A DNA stretch of 45,956 nt, from contig JBKHJR010000014.1 of assembly GCA_046537975.1 (NCBI GenBank), positions 1-45,956 on the forward strand, written 5' to 3'. Of the stretch, positions 1 to 10,200 are shown piece after piece; positions within the stretch are counted from its first letter, which is position 1, and each line of letters starts with the position of its first letter. The translations under genes and the position numbers were made by a program. The notes below the pieces were generated by a model. The model saw nothing but the letters and a program-made list of their open reading frames with translations, had not been told where the DNA came from and ran no database searches. This DNA is from JAWLDV01 sp046537975 (GTDB lineage: Bacteria; Desulfobacterota; Desulfobulbia; Desulfobulbales; SURF-16).

Positions 1-1489
1 CTCTCTTTTTCTGCAAACGGCGAATCTGAAGATCAGGATTTTTGGGACGGAAGCTGAAAGCTGCACCAATGGAAAAATTGGTTTTTCTCTTTATGCTCTG
101 ACCGGCCATATTGCGACCCTGATTCAAGTAACTCAGCATCCTGATCAAGCCGTACGATTTATAATCAAATACCCCGCTGACATCAGGTTGATCAGTAGAA
201 CCGGCCGAATCTCCGGTAACAGCAAGCACTGCCTCAATCCCCAGGGTATGGGCCTCCATCATCCTTGACTGAAGCCCCAGAGCATTGGTATCCCGGCCGG
301 TCTGATGAACAATAGTCTGGACTCCGGTCTCCTTTTTAATCAGACTGGCCAGGGCTACATTTCCGGTTCGCAGGATTGCCAAGGGGTTGTCTCCGAGGCT
401 GATGGCATCAACTCCGCTGCCTGCCAATTCCCTGGCTCCTTTAAGTATATGATCTATGTCCAAGTGTCTGGGAGGATCGAGCTCAACAATAACCGGCATA
501 CGATCGGGGGACAGAGCGGATATAAAGCCGCCCTTAGTCTCTGTTTCCTCAATGCTTTCCAGGGGTTCAGCCTCCTGGTAAGCAGTACTGACTTTGATCC
601 GTACCGGTTTGATCTTCAGTTTGGCGCGGAACTCCTTGATATGGGCGGGGGCCGTTCCGCAACAGCCGCCGATGAGCCGCACCCCCAGTTTCAGCATCTC
701 CCCGGCCCTGTTGGCCATGTAATGGGGCTGGGCAGGGTAGAGCATTCTGTGCCCTACTACTTCCGGTACACCAGCATTTGGAAAAGCCGAAAGGGCCACA
801 CCCTCCTCGGCCAGAGGTGCCATCTGTTTAATGGCGGTTATCATGGAATCAATTCCACGACCACAGTTAGTGCCCACCATATCGGCACCAGCCTTTAAAA
901 TCGTCCGGCCGCAAGTAAGAGCGCTATCTCCGCGGACAGTTAAACCTCCGTCAGGATAGACCATCTGGCCTATGACAGGTATAGTGTATCCTATCTCTCT
1001 GGCTGTTTCAATCGCCAGAACAATTTCTTCCAGATTGCTGAAGGTCTCCAGAAGAAGGATATCGATACCACCTTCACCCAGGCCTTCCAGTTGTTCCCTG
1101 AAAGCTTCCTTGATATCCGCTTCGGTAATCTCGTCGTCATTCAAAGGAAAAGAGACTCCGGTAGGTCCTACTGAACCGGCGACATAAACCTGATGGCCAG
1201 CTACTTTCCCTGCTATCTCAGCCCCGGCTCTATTGATCAGCCTGACTTTTCTGGCGGCACCCGTATCCTGAAGTTTGAAACTGTTGGCCCCAAAGGTGTT
1301 GGTTTCAATCAGCTGACTTCCAGCCCTTATATACTCTTCATGAGCCGCTGAAACAATATCGGGCTCCTCTATATTAAGGAGATCGAGATTTCTGCTGATC
1401 TCCACTCCCTTTTCATATAGATAGGAACCGATGGCACCATCGCCGAGAACTACATTTTCCTGTATATATTCCTTAAAATCTGGTTTCAC
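1..1489 (-). CDS. Bifunctional homocysteine S-methyltransferase / 5,10-methylenetetrahydrofolate reductase, 3' end cut off
   Basis: The N-terminal domain (about residues 10-300) reads as a homocysteine S-methyltransferase: it opens with a VLGDGAIGS motif, has ETNTFGAN, and carries the zinc-binding cysteines in GTNCG (about 209) and GGCCGT (about 272-273). From about residue 320 a methylenetetrahydrofolate reductase domain begins (PVIVELDPPRH, then ISLGDNPLA and VTGD). This is the fused layout of Bacillus YitJ, about 610 aa, so roughly 115 residues lie beyond base 1. The role is methionine synthesis from homocysteine together with reduction of methylene-THF to methyl-THF. The GTG at 1487-1489 is chosen because an in-frame TGA lies four codons upstream and no ATG fits; the ribosome-binding site is weak. 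It has its own promoter and follows recD at 188 nt. The cobalamin and reactivation domains of full MetH are not visible in the part present. Confidence 0.88.
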   Translation of the reverse strand, partial: MKPDFKEYIQENVVLGDGAIGSYLYEKGVEISRNLDLLNIEEPDIVSAAHEEYIRAGSQLIETNTFGANSFKLQDTGAARKVRLINRAGAEIAGKVAGHQVYVAGSVGPTGVSFPLNDDEITEADIKEAFREQLEGLGEGGIDILLLETFSNLEEIVLAIETAREIGYTIPVIGQMVYPDGGLTVRGDSALTCGRTILKAGADMVGTNCGRGIDSMITAIKQMAPLAEEGVALSAFPNAGVPEVVGHRMLYPAQPHYMANRAGEMLKLGVRLIGGCCGTAPAHIKEFRAKLKIKPVRIKVSTAYQEAEPLESIEETETKGGFISALSPDRMPVIVELDPPRHLDIDHILKGARELAGSGVDAISLGDNPLAILRTGNVALASLIKKETGVQTIVHQTGRDTNALGLQSRMMEAHTLGIEAVLAVTGDSAGSTDQPDVSGVFDYKSYGLIRMLSYLNQGRNMAGQSIKRKTNFSIGAAFSFRPKNPDLQIRRLQKKR

Positions 1490-1614
1490 TGTCGATTCTC
1501 ACTCGCTTCTAATAGCCTAAACCTTACACAAATGGATGTTTTTTCTATCCTGATATAAAAATTTAAGTTTATCCTCAGGATCTGTGCAAGTTAATTCAGC
1601 AGTTTAAACAAAAT

Positions 1615-1642
1615 ATTTTAACATATTTTCCTTTTTTTGCAA
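1615..1642 (-). promoter_or_regulatory. Sigma70-type promoter of the methyltransferase/MTHFR gene
   Basis: On the minus strand TTGCAA (1637-1642) is followed after 16 nt by TAAAAT (1615-1620), with a TG pair just before it (TGT, 1621-1623), an extended -10 arrangement. It leaves a leader of roughly 120 nt before the GTG. That leader has an ATCCTGA / TCAGGAT inverted repeat around a loop of about 20 nt. No S-box core is seen, although a SAM riboswitch would be the expected regulator of such a gene. The rest of the 188-nt gap after recD shows no gene. Confidence 0.5.
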
Positions 1643-1677
1643 GAAAGTATCCTATAAGTCGCCAGGAACCGAACACA

Positions 1678-3438
1678 CTACCTTTCCAAACGATCAATCA
1701 GACCTGAACCGCGGCTGATTCTTCTTCCCAGTGCTTCCCTGAGAACCGGAAAAGAAGACCAGATCTCCACGAAATTGCGGGCCCTGGTAATCCCTGTATA
1801 CAAAAGTTCCCTGGTGAAAACGGGTGAACTGGAGTCTGAGAGAACCAATATGACATGATCATATTCAGACCCCTGACTTTTATGGACAGTCATGGCATAG
1901 GCCGTCTCATGTTCCGGCAGCTGAAACGGATTGATACTTTCCCGCCGGTCCGGGAAAAAACAACGCAGTTCCCCCTCCCTTTCCGGATCCCGGCAAACAA
2001 TTCCGGTATCTCCATTGTAAAGTCCTCTCTTATAGTCATTCCGGAGGATCATTATCGGCCGGCCATGATAAATGGACTGCCGGGAATTTGGACCTATGAG
2101 ATTTTCCAGCAAACGATTTATATTGGTCGCCCCGAAAGGGCCTGAACGCAGACCGCACAGAATCACAGTGCGGTGCATCTCTGCAAGAGCCTCTATAGGA
2201 TCGGAAATTTCAGTCAACCTTCGAAACTGTTTCTCCGTGCGGGAAACGATCTCCCGAGTTGCCTGAGAAAAAGGGATGAGATCGGGACCATGCCAGCTCA
2301 AATCCTGTTGATCCCTTGAGGCGAGAAGATTTATAGCTTCCTCTTCCCTTCCCTGTTTAATCATTTGACTTAAAAGCCCTATACCTGAGTCTTCAGCGAA
2401 TCTGTAATTTGCCTGCAGTTCAATCAAACAGTCAGATCTGATGTCCCCGGAATCATCCGGAAGATCTCCTGCCCCGCAGTCCCGGGCCAATCTCGAGCAT
2501 TCCCGGGTAAAAAAGCGGCTATCCCCCTGACAGATATCAGCAAAGACAGAACCGGGCTGAACCGAAGCAAGCTGGTACCGATCGCCAAGCAGGATCAGAG
2601 AACACGCTTCAGGCAAGGCAACCATCAATTCCGCCATGAGAGGAAGATCCACCATGGAGGCCTCGTCAACAACAACAATATCCGCGGCCAACCGATCAAT
2701 CAGGCCGGACTTCCGCCTGCCTCTCGTCTTGCCCAGGAGGCGGTGAATGGTGTAGGCCCGGTCCGGGAAGGAATCCAATGCTTTATAATCCCGGGAGAGA
2801 CCAGCCCCGGCCCTGGTCAGGGAATCCTGCAGACGTGCTGCAGCCTTGCCGGTAGGGGCTCCCAGATAGATACGTTTTGCCGGATCCTGCTCCAGCAGCA
2901 GGGCTATAATTCGCGCTATCGTGGTGGTCTTACCCGTTCCCGGACCACCGCTGATTAATGTAAAACGGCCGGTCACAGCCAGAAAAGCGGCGATTTTCTG
3001 CCAATTAATCCCGTCACCGCTTTCCGTATCTGTCGGGAAGAATCGATCCAGACCGGTTTTCAATTTTTCCTGATCAAGGGCTTCAGTATATCTGCCCAGA
3101 CGGGAGTTAATAAAATCAGCCACCTGTCGCTCATATTCATAGTAACGCTGGAAATAGAGAAGGTGGTCATCCAGAATAAGGGGCTTATACTCACCCGGCT
3201 CACCCACCACCCCGCTGTTCTCCAGGCTGTCCCGCCATTTCTCCAGGCCGGGGACAGGCAGCTCTTCTCCTGCCGGTGACAGCCAGCTCCGACCTGCCAG
3301 GTCCCGGAGATTGATACAGACATGGCCCTCTTCAAGCCCGTCTCCCGCCATACGAGCCGCCATCTCCAGTTCCGCTGAAGGATTATCGGCAAGACGCATG
3401 AGCATCTCGGAAATATGTGGACTGAGAGAATTATCCAT
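1678..3438 (-). CDS. recD: Exodeoxyribonuclease V subunit alpha (RecD)
   Basis: This 586-residue protein is a superfamily 1B helicase. It has a Walker A motif GGPGTGKT at residues 164-171, a Walker B stretch VVVDEASMVD near 255, and a C-terminal AMTVHKSQGSE motif near 520. Its length matches RecD1 of RecBCD (608 aa in E. coli) rather than the longer stand-alone RecD2. In RecBCD it is the fast 5'-to-3' motor used in double-strand break repair and degradation of foreign linear DNA. recC, recB and recD lie in that order of transcription, which supports the assignment. It starts with ATG 92 nt after recB, with no recognisable Shine-Dalgarno sequence just upstream. Confidence 0.93.
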   Translation of the reverse strand: MDNSLSPHISEMLMRLADNPSAELEMAARMAGDGLEEGHVCINLRDLAGRSWLSPAGEELPVPGLEKWRDSLENSGVVGEPGEYKPLILDDHLLYFQRYYEYERQVADFINSRLGRYTEALDQEKLKTGLDRFFPTDTESGDGINWQKIAAFLAVTGRFTLISGGPGTGKTTTIARIIALLLEQDPAKRIYLGAPTGKAAARLQDSLTRAGAGLSRDYKALDSFPDRAYTIHRLLGKTRGRRKSGLIDRLAADIVVVDEASMVDLPLMAELMVALPEACSLILLGDRYQLASVQPGSVFADICQGDSRFFTRECSRLARDCGAGDLPDDSGDIRSDCLIELQANYRFAEDSGIGLLSQMIKQGREEEAINLLASRDQQDLSWHGPDLIPFSQATREIVSRTEKQFRRLTEISDPIEALAEMHRTVILCGLRSGPFGATNINRLLENLIGPNSRQSIYHGRPIMILRNDYKRGLYNGDTGIVCRDPEREGELRCFFPDRRESINPFQLPEHETAYAMTVHKSQGSEYDHVILVLSDSSSPVFTRELLYTGITRARNFVEIWSSFPVLREALGRRISRGSGLIDRLER

Positions 3439-3530
3439 TATTGATAGTTAAGGGTTAATTTTTTATTCTCGCACAAGACCCTGAAATACCGAATAATTTA
3501 CCAGTGGCCTTGTGTCCTGGGACGAGTGTA

Positions 3531-6500
3531 TCAGGATTGCTTGAAAATAGCAGTCAAATCTTCAATCAGGCTCTCTGGAGGAAAATCATAATACACTCCG
3601 TATTCTCCTCCAAAGTCCGGTTCCAGACCCCGCAGAAAAAGATAGTAAACTCCGCCGAAATGATCCTGGTAACTGTAGCCCGGCAGACGCAGGCTGAGAT
3701 ACTGATGCAGGGCCACCGTATAGACCAGATACTGAAGGATATAGTGTTCTTCAGTCATAACCGGGGTAAGCTGCCGGGCTCGGTAATCTGCTTTTTCAGT
3801 ACCCAGGTAATTTGTTTTCCAGTCCAGAATATGGTAGCGTCCCTGCCAGTAAAAAACAAGATCGATATATCCCTTCATAAATCCCCGGATTTCCGGAAAA
3901 CCAAGTCCGGCCATCTCCTTATAGACGCCGCCATGGCTGGTGAGCACCTCGGAGAGAAGCCCGCCTGTCGTCTTGGAGAGCGGAAAGTAAAATTCCATTT
4001 CGGATAGGCGGGAGCTCCTGTCCACATCCTTTAACCTCAGGTCCCTGTCGTCCAGAAGAGTGTTCACGGTATTAGTCAGAATCTCCCCAACCGCATCCCG
4101 CCATACCGGGGTAAAGCCATAATCCCGGAGCCTGGCTTCCACAAAAGCAGCCGGCGAGTCTTCCTGTTCCCCCTCAGGCAAAAGTCCACCGGATATCTCC
4201 TGGAAATCCAGGCTTTCCAGGAGATCGTGGAAGAGATTGCCGGTTTTTGCCCCTCTGGGAAAAAAAGACTCTTCTTCCCTATTATGTAAAAAATAGCCCT
4301 CCCCGGTCATCTCCTCCCGGCTTCTCCTGCCCTGATCTACCATATAGCTGAAACTGGCAATCCGGAAATCCCTGGGGATGTTTCCCCTGAAAACAGGTCC
4401 TTCCAGCCCGGTCTCCTGATCTAAACGGGGAGTCAGGAAACACTCTTCTCCCGGCAAAGGGTTTATTTCTATTTCCCCGCCGGCCTGACTCTTAAGAGAC
4501 TCTAAATCGGAAAATATATCTTCATCAGACATCTCCTTCAGGGCAATTTGGGGTACAGACGGACTGCTCCCCCCGGATCCGGATGATCCATGGAGCAGCC
4601 AGCCCAGAGCGGACTTCTGGGCGGTATTAAAGGGTCCCCAGACCAGATAGCATCGATTTATAGCCCGGGTCAGAGCCACGTAGAGAAGCCGCAGCTCTTC
4701 GGCCAGAGTCTCCCGGCGTGCTATCTCCTTATGTCTCTGCCAGTCAGTCGAACCCAGATCAAGGCAGGGCCTCAGATCCTCATCCCGGTGGAAAAGAACC
4801 TCCTCCTGCTTAGAAGGGTCCCCGCCTCCCCAGGCAAAAGGACAGAAAACCACCGGATACTGAAGCCCTTTGGAAGTGTGCACAGTGACAATACGGACCC
4901 GGTCCTCATCACTTTCCAGGCGCATCTGTCTTTCTTCCGGGACATCTCCTTCTCTTGACTGTCTATTCTCAGATAAGTAACGAAGCACCGAGGCCATGCC
5001 CTTATGGTACTCTCTTGTATATCGGTCCAGACTCTCACCCAAATGTAAAACATTGGTAAGTCGCCGTTCACCGTCGAAAAAATGCAGGGCCTGACTTCTA
5101 ATCCCTTCTCTTTCCAGGAGAAAACGGAACATGGCCATGAAGCCTTTAATCTGCCAGAGATGACAATACTCCTGGAAACGCTGACACCAGGAAGCAAGCC
5201 TATCTCTCTCGCTTTCCAATTCTGCTACTGTGGCTACAGTTCCGGGCAGAAGATCAGTAGTAAGGGCCGAGCGGACCGCAGTTTCATTAAAAGGATCTGC
5301 CACTGCCTGCAGGACAAGTTCCAGCTCTTCTGCCTCCCGACTCTTGAAAAGATCATCCCCGGCCTGAATTACTCCGCCGATTCCGAACTGCTTCAGCCCT
5401 TCCAGAACCTGACCGGCCTCTTTATTCCTGCGGACCAGAACCGCTATATCCCCGGCCTGCAGAGGCCGGTCGCCTATTATGATTTCTCCGTTTCTCCCCC
5501 CGGTTAAAAGGGTACAGACTTCATAGGCCAGAGCCGAAACCACAGATTGGGTGGCTTCCGCCTTATTAACAAGTCCACTCTCCCCTTGGGGGCGGCTGCC
5601 GAGCCAGAGCTGGAGAGGGGGCTCGGATTTGCCGTTAAAGGTGAGCGCCTCCTTTTCCCCTTTTGTCCGGATCTCTCCGTTGTGGCGATTACCCCTGTCT
5701 GAATCGCCTACTGCTGCGGGAGCCGCCGGGGAAAAGGGTATTTCCTCAAAGAGGAAAGGAAAATCGCGTTGACTGAAAAGGGTGTTTACCGCCCGGATCA
5801 ATCCGGGTTCGGAACGGAAGTTAAAGCCCAGATTATCCCTGGTGTCGGCAGACCTTACCGCTTCCAGATAGGAAAAGACATCCGCACCCCGGAAACTGTA
5901 GATCGCCTGTTTCGGATCACCTATGATATAAAGTAAGGTGGACTTGCTGTCCTGATAGATCCGGGAAAAAATCTGATACTGCAGGGGATCGGTATCCTGA
6001 AATTCATCTATTAAGGCAGCCTTGAATTGGTTGCTGATTAAAGCGGCCAGTCTTTCGGCGTCCTCATCTTCCAGAGCCCGGGCCAGAATGAGCAGGAGAT
6101 CATCATAGGAGACCACCCCGGACTTTTCTTTGCGCAGGCTCAGCTCTCGGGCCGTAAAATCCAGGGTCTCCGATTTCAGGGCGATCACCAGAAACTCATA
6201 ACTCTTTTCCAGCTCTCTTCGGACGGCAAGCAGTCTGTCACAGACATCAAAAAAGGGATGCCGTGGGGGTTCATGCTTCTTTTTGGTCTTCTTGGTTAAA
6301 CCGGAAAAGGCAAATTTCTCCAGGGCTTCGGGCAACTTCTGAAAATAAGCAGAATCGTCGGTAAAAAAGAGATCCAATTCGTTAAAATACTTGTCCAACT
6401 TCCCAGCCACATCCTTATAAAGGCCGTCACTTGCCTCCAGGATTTCCCGGATCCCTTCCCTCTCCTGCCTCCATAAATCCCGGGCCTCAGAGAAAACAAC

Positions 6501-7160
6501 ATACAACCCTGCCTCCTGGTCTGCAAGTTCACCCCGATCAAGGAGGTCTTCCACCCTCTGGTGGTTGACAGAAGGAATAACATCCAGTCCGGCCCTCATC
6601 TTCGCCGCCAGCCTGATCAGTTTTTCCGGCTGGAGCCTGGCGCCGGCATAAGCAAGAAGACCCGGAGTGCTTCTGTTGACCGTCCGGCGCCAGAAATCCA
6701 GGACCACCTCCCGCAATATTTTCGCAATGTCCGGTTCCACTTTCAGATCAAAAGCAGTACCGGTCTCAAGAGAGTGCTCCTGCAGTATCCGCTGACAGAA
6801 ACCGTGAATGGTGTATACCGCCGCCTCGTCAAAGTTGACCAGGACTTCATAAAGATCTGCCTCAGCCTTCCGTCGGTCAGGAACAGCGGCGGCAAGATCA
6901 GCAATTAGGGGATCAGCCGCGGTTTCACCCTGGAGGGCGGCAAGGCAGTCTGCAATTCTCTCCCTTATCCTGGTCCGGAGATCCGCGGTGGCAGCCCGGG
7001 TATAAGTCACCACCAGGATCTCATCAGCTCTCAGCCCCTTCTCCAGGATGAGACGCAGAAAGAGCCCGGTGAGGTTATAGGTCTTGCCGGTGCCGGCACT
7101 GGCGTCCAACAGATGAAACCCGCTTAAGGGCGCCTTGAGAATGTCAAAATTTCGGGGCAT
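3531..7160 (-). CDS. recB: Exodeoxyribonuclease V subunit beta (RecB)
   Basis: This 1209-residue protein combines a UvrD-like helicase with a C-terminal nuclease. Walker A is SAGTGKT at 21-27, and Walker B is the LIDEFQDTDP stretch near residue 385. VRIVTVHTSKGLQYPVVF marks a late helicase motif. The nuclease domain shows GNLFHDLLE, GFMKGYIDLVF and ILDWKTNYLG (near 1113), which correspond to the H, D and D-x-K active-site residues of E. coli RecB. It is the 3'-to-5' motor and sole nuclease of RecBCD. A proline, glycine and charge-rich segment of about 55 residues near residue 470-525 looks like a variable insertion. ATG start, 83 nt after recC, with no obvious Shine-Dalgarno sequence. Confidence 0.95.
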   Translation of the reverse strand: MPRNFDILKAPLSGFHLLDASAGTGKTYNLTGLFLRLILEKGLRADEILVVTYTRAATADLRTRIRERIADCLAALQGETAADPLIADLAAAVPDRRKAEADLYEVLVNFDEAAVYTIHGFCQRILQEHSLETGTAFDLKVEPDIAKILREVVLDFWRRTVNRSTPGLLAYAGARLQPEKLIRLAAKMRAGLDVIPSVNHQRVEDLLDRGELADQEAGLYVVFSEARDLWRQEREGIREILEASDGLYKDVAGKLDKYFNELDLFFTDDSAYFQKLPEALEKFAFSGLTKKTKKKHEPPRHPFFDVCDRLLAVRRELEKSYEFLVIALKSETLDFTARELSLRKEKSGVVSYDDLLLILARALEDEDAERLAALISNQFKAALIDEFQDTDPLQYQIFSRIYQDSKSTLLYIIGDPKQAIYSFRGADVFSYLEAVRSADTRDNLGFNFRSEPGLIRAVNTLFSQRDFPFLFEEIPFSPAAPAAVGDSDRGNRHNGEIRTKGEKEALTFNGKSEPPLQLWLGSRPQGESGLVNKAEATQSVVSALAYEVCTLLTGGRNGEIIIGDRPLQAGDIAVLVRRNKEAGQVLEGLKQFGIGGVIQAGDDLFKSREAEELELVLQAVADPFNETAVRSALTTDLLPGTVATVAELESERDRLASWCQRFQEYCHLWQIKGFMAMFRFLLEREGIRSQALHFFDGERRLTNVLHLGESLDRYTREYHKGMASVLRYLSENRQSREGDVPEERQMRLESDEDRVRIVTVHTSKGLQYPVVFCPFAWGGGDPSKQEEVLFHRDEDLRPCLDLGSTDWQRHKEIARRETLAEELRLLYVALTRAINRCYLVWGPFNTAQKSALGWLLHGSSGSGGSSPSVPQIALKEMSDEDIFSDLESLKSQAGGEIEINPLPGEECFLTPRLDQETGLEGPVFRGNIPRDFRIASFSYMVDQGRRSREEMTGEGYFLHNREEESFFPRGAKTGNLFHDLLESLDFQEISGGLLPEGEQEDSPAAFVEARLRDYGFTPVWRDAVGEILTNTVNTLLDDRDLRLKDVDRSSRLSEMEFYFPLSKTTGGLLSEVLTSHGGVYKEMAGLGFPEIRGFMKGYIDLVFYWQGRYHILDWKTNYLGTEKADYRARQLTPVMTEEHYILQYLVYTVALHQYLSLRLPGYSYQDHFGGVYYLFLRGLEPDFGGEYGVYYDFPPESLIEDLTAIFKQS

Positions 7161-7243
7161 TGATAGGATATTAGATATTGAATTTCAGGTCTCGGGATAA
7201 AGGCTTGAGATTCAGGGCCCGGATTTTCTTGCGCCCCTGAGCC

Positions 7244-10200
7244 TTAAGCTTTCTTTATATGTTCATAAATAGGTTTAAAAATTTTCAATGCCAGTTCTTC
7301 AAACTCCTGGTCTAAAGGGAGGTCCTGCCGGTAGCGAAAGTTAAACCAGGGATCAGTGCCCTCCCCGGGGACCCGGTCGCTGCCCAGCCACTCCTTTTTC
7401 GCCTTTTCCCGGGCCCTTGCTAAACCCTTATCCAGCATCTCCCGAGCAAAGACATGGGAGGTTTCACTGAAAAAAGGCAATGGCCGGTACTTATTCTCCT
7501 GATAGAGATCAAAGATCTCGGTAAGGGTGGCCTCTGCTGAAAAGACCCGGGGCAAGACGACTTCCCTGTCTTTGCCAAGAACTACGCTCGCCGGGGTCAA
7601 CCCCTCATTTTCCCGGGCCAGGATACAGAGAACCAGATGTCGAATCCAGGTTCTCAGGATATCCTTGCCCTTTACCCGGGCCGGACGGGCCTGGAGCAAT
7701 CCATCCCGTCTGAGATCAGTAAAAACACCTCTGAGACGGTGGGGACCGCAGGCTACTTCAAATTCCAAGGGCTCCTGCACCGGAGAGTCATATTCTCTCA
7801 CCCGTCTGGACAAATCCTGTACTTCAGCCCGGAGTCCGGCCAAGGCGACTTCACCCATCTTGCCGGGAGGTAGCTGCCCCCTGGCCCGGAAAAACTCCTC
7901 TATTGTCCCACTTGCCAGTTGCAGGGATTCCGGCTGACTCATTTCAACTCCCAGCTGATATAGATTCAGCCCTTCCAGCCTCAGGGGTTCTTCATCGTAG
8001 GGTAGGGAATCATCCCGGCGCAGCTCCACCCCCAGACGACTGCGACAGAAATAACGGACAGGATGGATAAGAAAGGCGGTCAACTCCTCTAATCTCAACT
8101 CAGTCTCCGGCTCTTTTCCCGATGTCCCGCTGCCTTCCTCCTCAGACTGGGGAGGCAGGGGGAGATCCCGCCAAAAATCAAAAGAATCACCTTCCCTGCC
8201 CCTCTTTAAGGACTGGCGAGCAGCCTGCCAGTCTGCCGGGGAATAGCTGAACAAACCGCTCCGGGGCTGAAAGTATTCGGGATGAAAGGGTTGAAGGCGA
8301 TGCCTGGTAATTAGTTCCTCGGCCTTTTGGGGCCAGGGTCTTCCGTAAGAATCGAGCCGGGTCCCCTGTGTGATCCGGGTAAGATAGTCCAGGAGCTCTT
8401 CCACCAGAACAGACGGAGGCTGCTTACTGTTATCATAAACGGACTGGCCCACATAACTTATATAAAACTGCTTCCGGGCCGAAATCAGGGTCTCCAGAAA
8501 AAGATAGCGGTCATCCAGGCGGAGACTCCTGTCCCCGAGCCTGGGCTTTTCCGCCATCAGATCAAAATTGATCCGCGGCGGGGTCCGAGGGAAAGACCCG
8601 TCATTCATCCCCAGAAGGCAGACGACCTTAAAGGGTACAGCCCTCATGGGTAAAAGGGAGCAAAAGGTCACTCCCCCTCCCAGATATCCGGCTGCGGAAG
8701 TTTTTTCAGCCAGCTTCCCGGTAACCACTTCTCTGATTACCTCCAGGGGCAGCCTCTCCTCAAAAGGGACATTAACCCCCTGTTCGCCGATCTCCCTTAA
8801 CAGGAAGCGGATAGAGGTCAGGTGCTCCTCTTCCTCCCTGTCCACGGTGATACATTCGTCCAAAAGCCGTTCCAGGTTAACCGACCACTCCACCAGGGTC
8901 TGATCCTTTTCCAGCTCGCTGATCCTGGTAAAAATATCAGTCAAGGCCTCAACCGCCTTTGCCAGAATCTCCTGATCACCTTCCTCCAAGCCATTAAATG
9001 GAGCCAGGGATGAAAATACACCTTCTCCCGACATACATACCCCCAAAAGAAGGCGGTCAAGACCGCTGCGCCAACAATACTCGACAAACTGAGGCAGCCC
9101 CATATCATTTAAATGCTCTCTGTCCCTGCCCCAGCGGATCCAGACCTCGTTGATCCAGTCCCGTACTACTTCCAGATCAGCCTCGGTGAGGTCATATCTT
9201 TTCCTGATCTGGCGGGCATAGAGGATATCAAGCACCCGGCTGACCTCAAAGCGGCTTCCTGCCAGATCCAATAGACTCAGGAAAAGGGGGATCAGAGGAT
9301 TTTCCTGAGTCGGCCCCTGGTCCCCGATGCTGTAAGGGATATACCGGCTGCTGTTTGAGGATGCCTCGAAAACCGCTTCCACCAAGGGGCTGTAAGCATT
9401 AATGTCAGGGGCCATAACCACTATATCCCGGGGCTCCAGGGACGAATCATTTTCAAAGAGATAGAGGAGATGGTTATGCAGGACCTCAATTTCCCGCATA
9501 TTACTGTGGCAGGAATTAACCACGATGGACTCATCAACAGCAGTACTTCCCTCCCCGCTTTCCGCCAGATCCAGGATATCCCGCTGCAAAACGGTTAGCA
9601 TGCTTTCCCCGCCGGGATCTTCAAAAACCTCTATCTCCTCTGTCTCCAAATCCTGGAGCATGGTCAGGAAATCACGCCCCAAATGCCCCATGGAGGCGAG
9701 AAGGGGATTCCCCTTTTCCAGATACAGTTCCTCCGCACTCCTTTTCTCCTTTTTAATCCGCTTGGCGATTCTCCCTGCATCCATAATATGGCCCCACCAA
9801 TGCCGGCAGGGATTAATAAGAAAATAATTGATCTCGGTCTGGGTGCTTAAGCCCTCGAGAATAGAGAGATGAAAAGGTGGGAAATAGGAAATGCCGAAAA
9901 CGGAAATCCTTTCCGGTAGAAGATGGGAGACATCCTGCTGGTTCAGGCAAGAAAGCAGCCTGTTGCGAAGAACAGCCCTGTTGCTCTGCTGATAACGCCG
10001 GCCCAGCTGATACCACAGTTCAGCCTGCCAGTGCTCCCCCTGCCTCTGATCCCAGGCGGCGATGAGATCGGGCCGGAAGACGGTATACTGATCAAATAGG
10101 TCTGCTATCTTAAGGGCAAGCTGATAACGCTTAAAGCTACTTTGCTGATAGGTCCGTAAGGGGGCAAACCAGGGTTGGTCCTTAAGCTCGGAGAGCAGGG

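Noticed and set aside
305..898. A 197-codon plus-strand open frame at the left end
   Set aside because: It lies opposite the clearly readable methyltransferase/MTHFR gene and has no recognisable domain.
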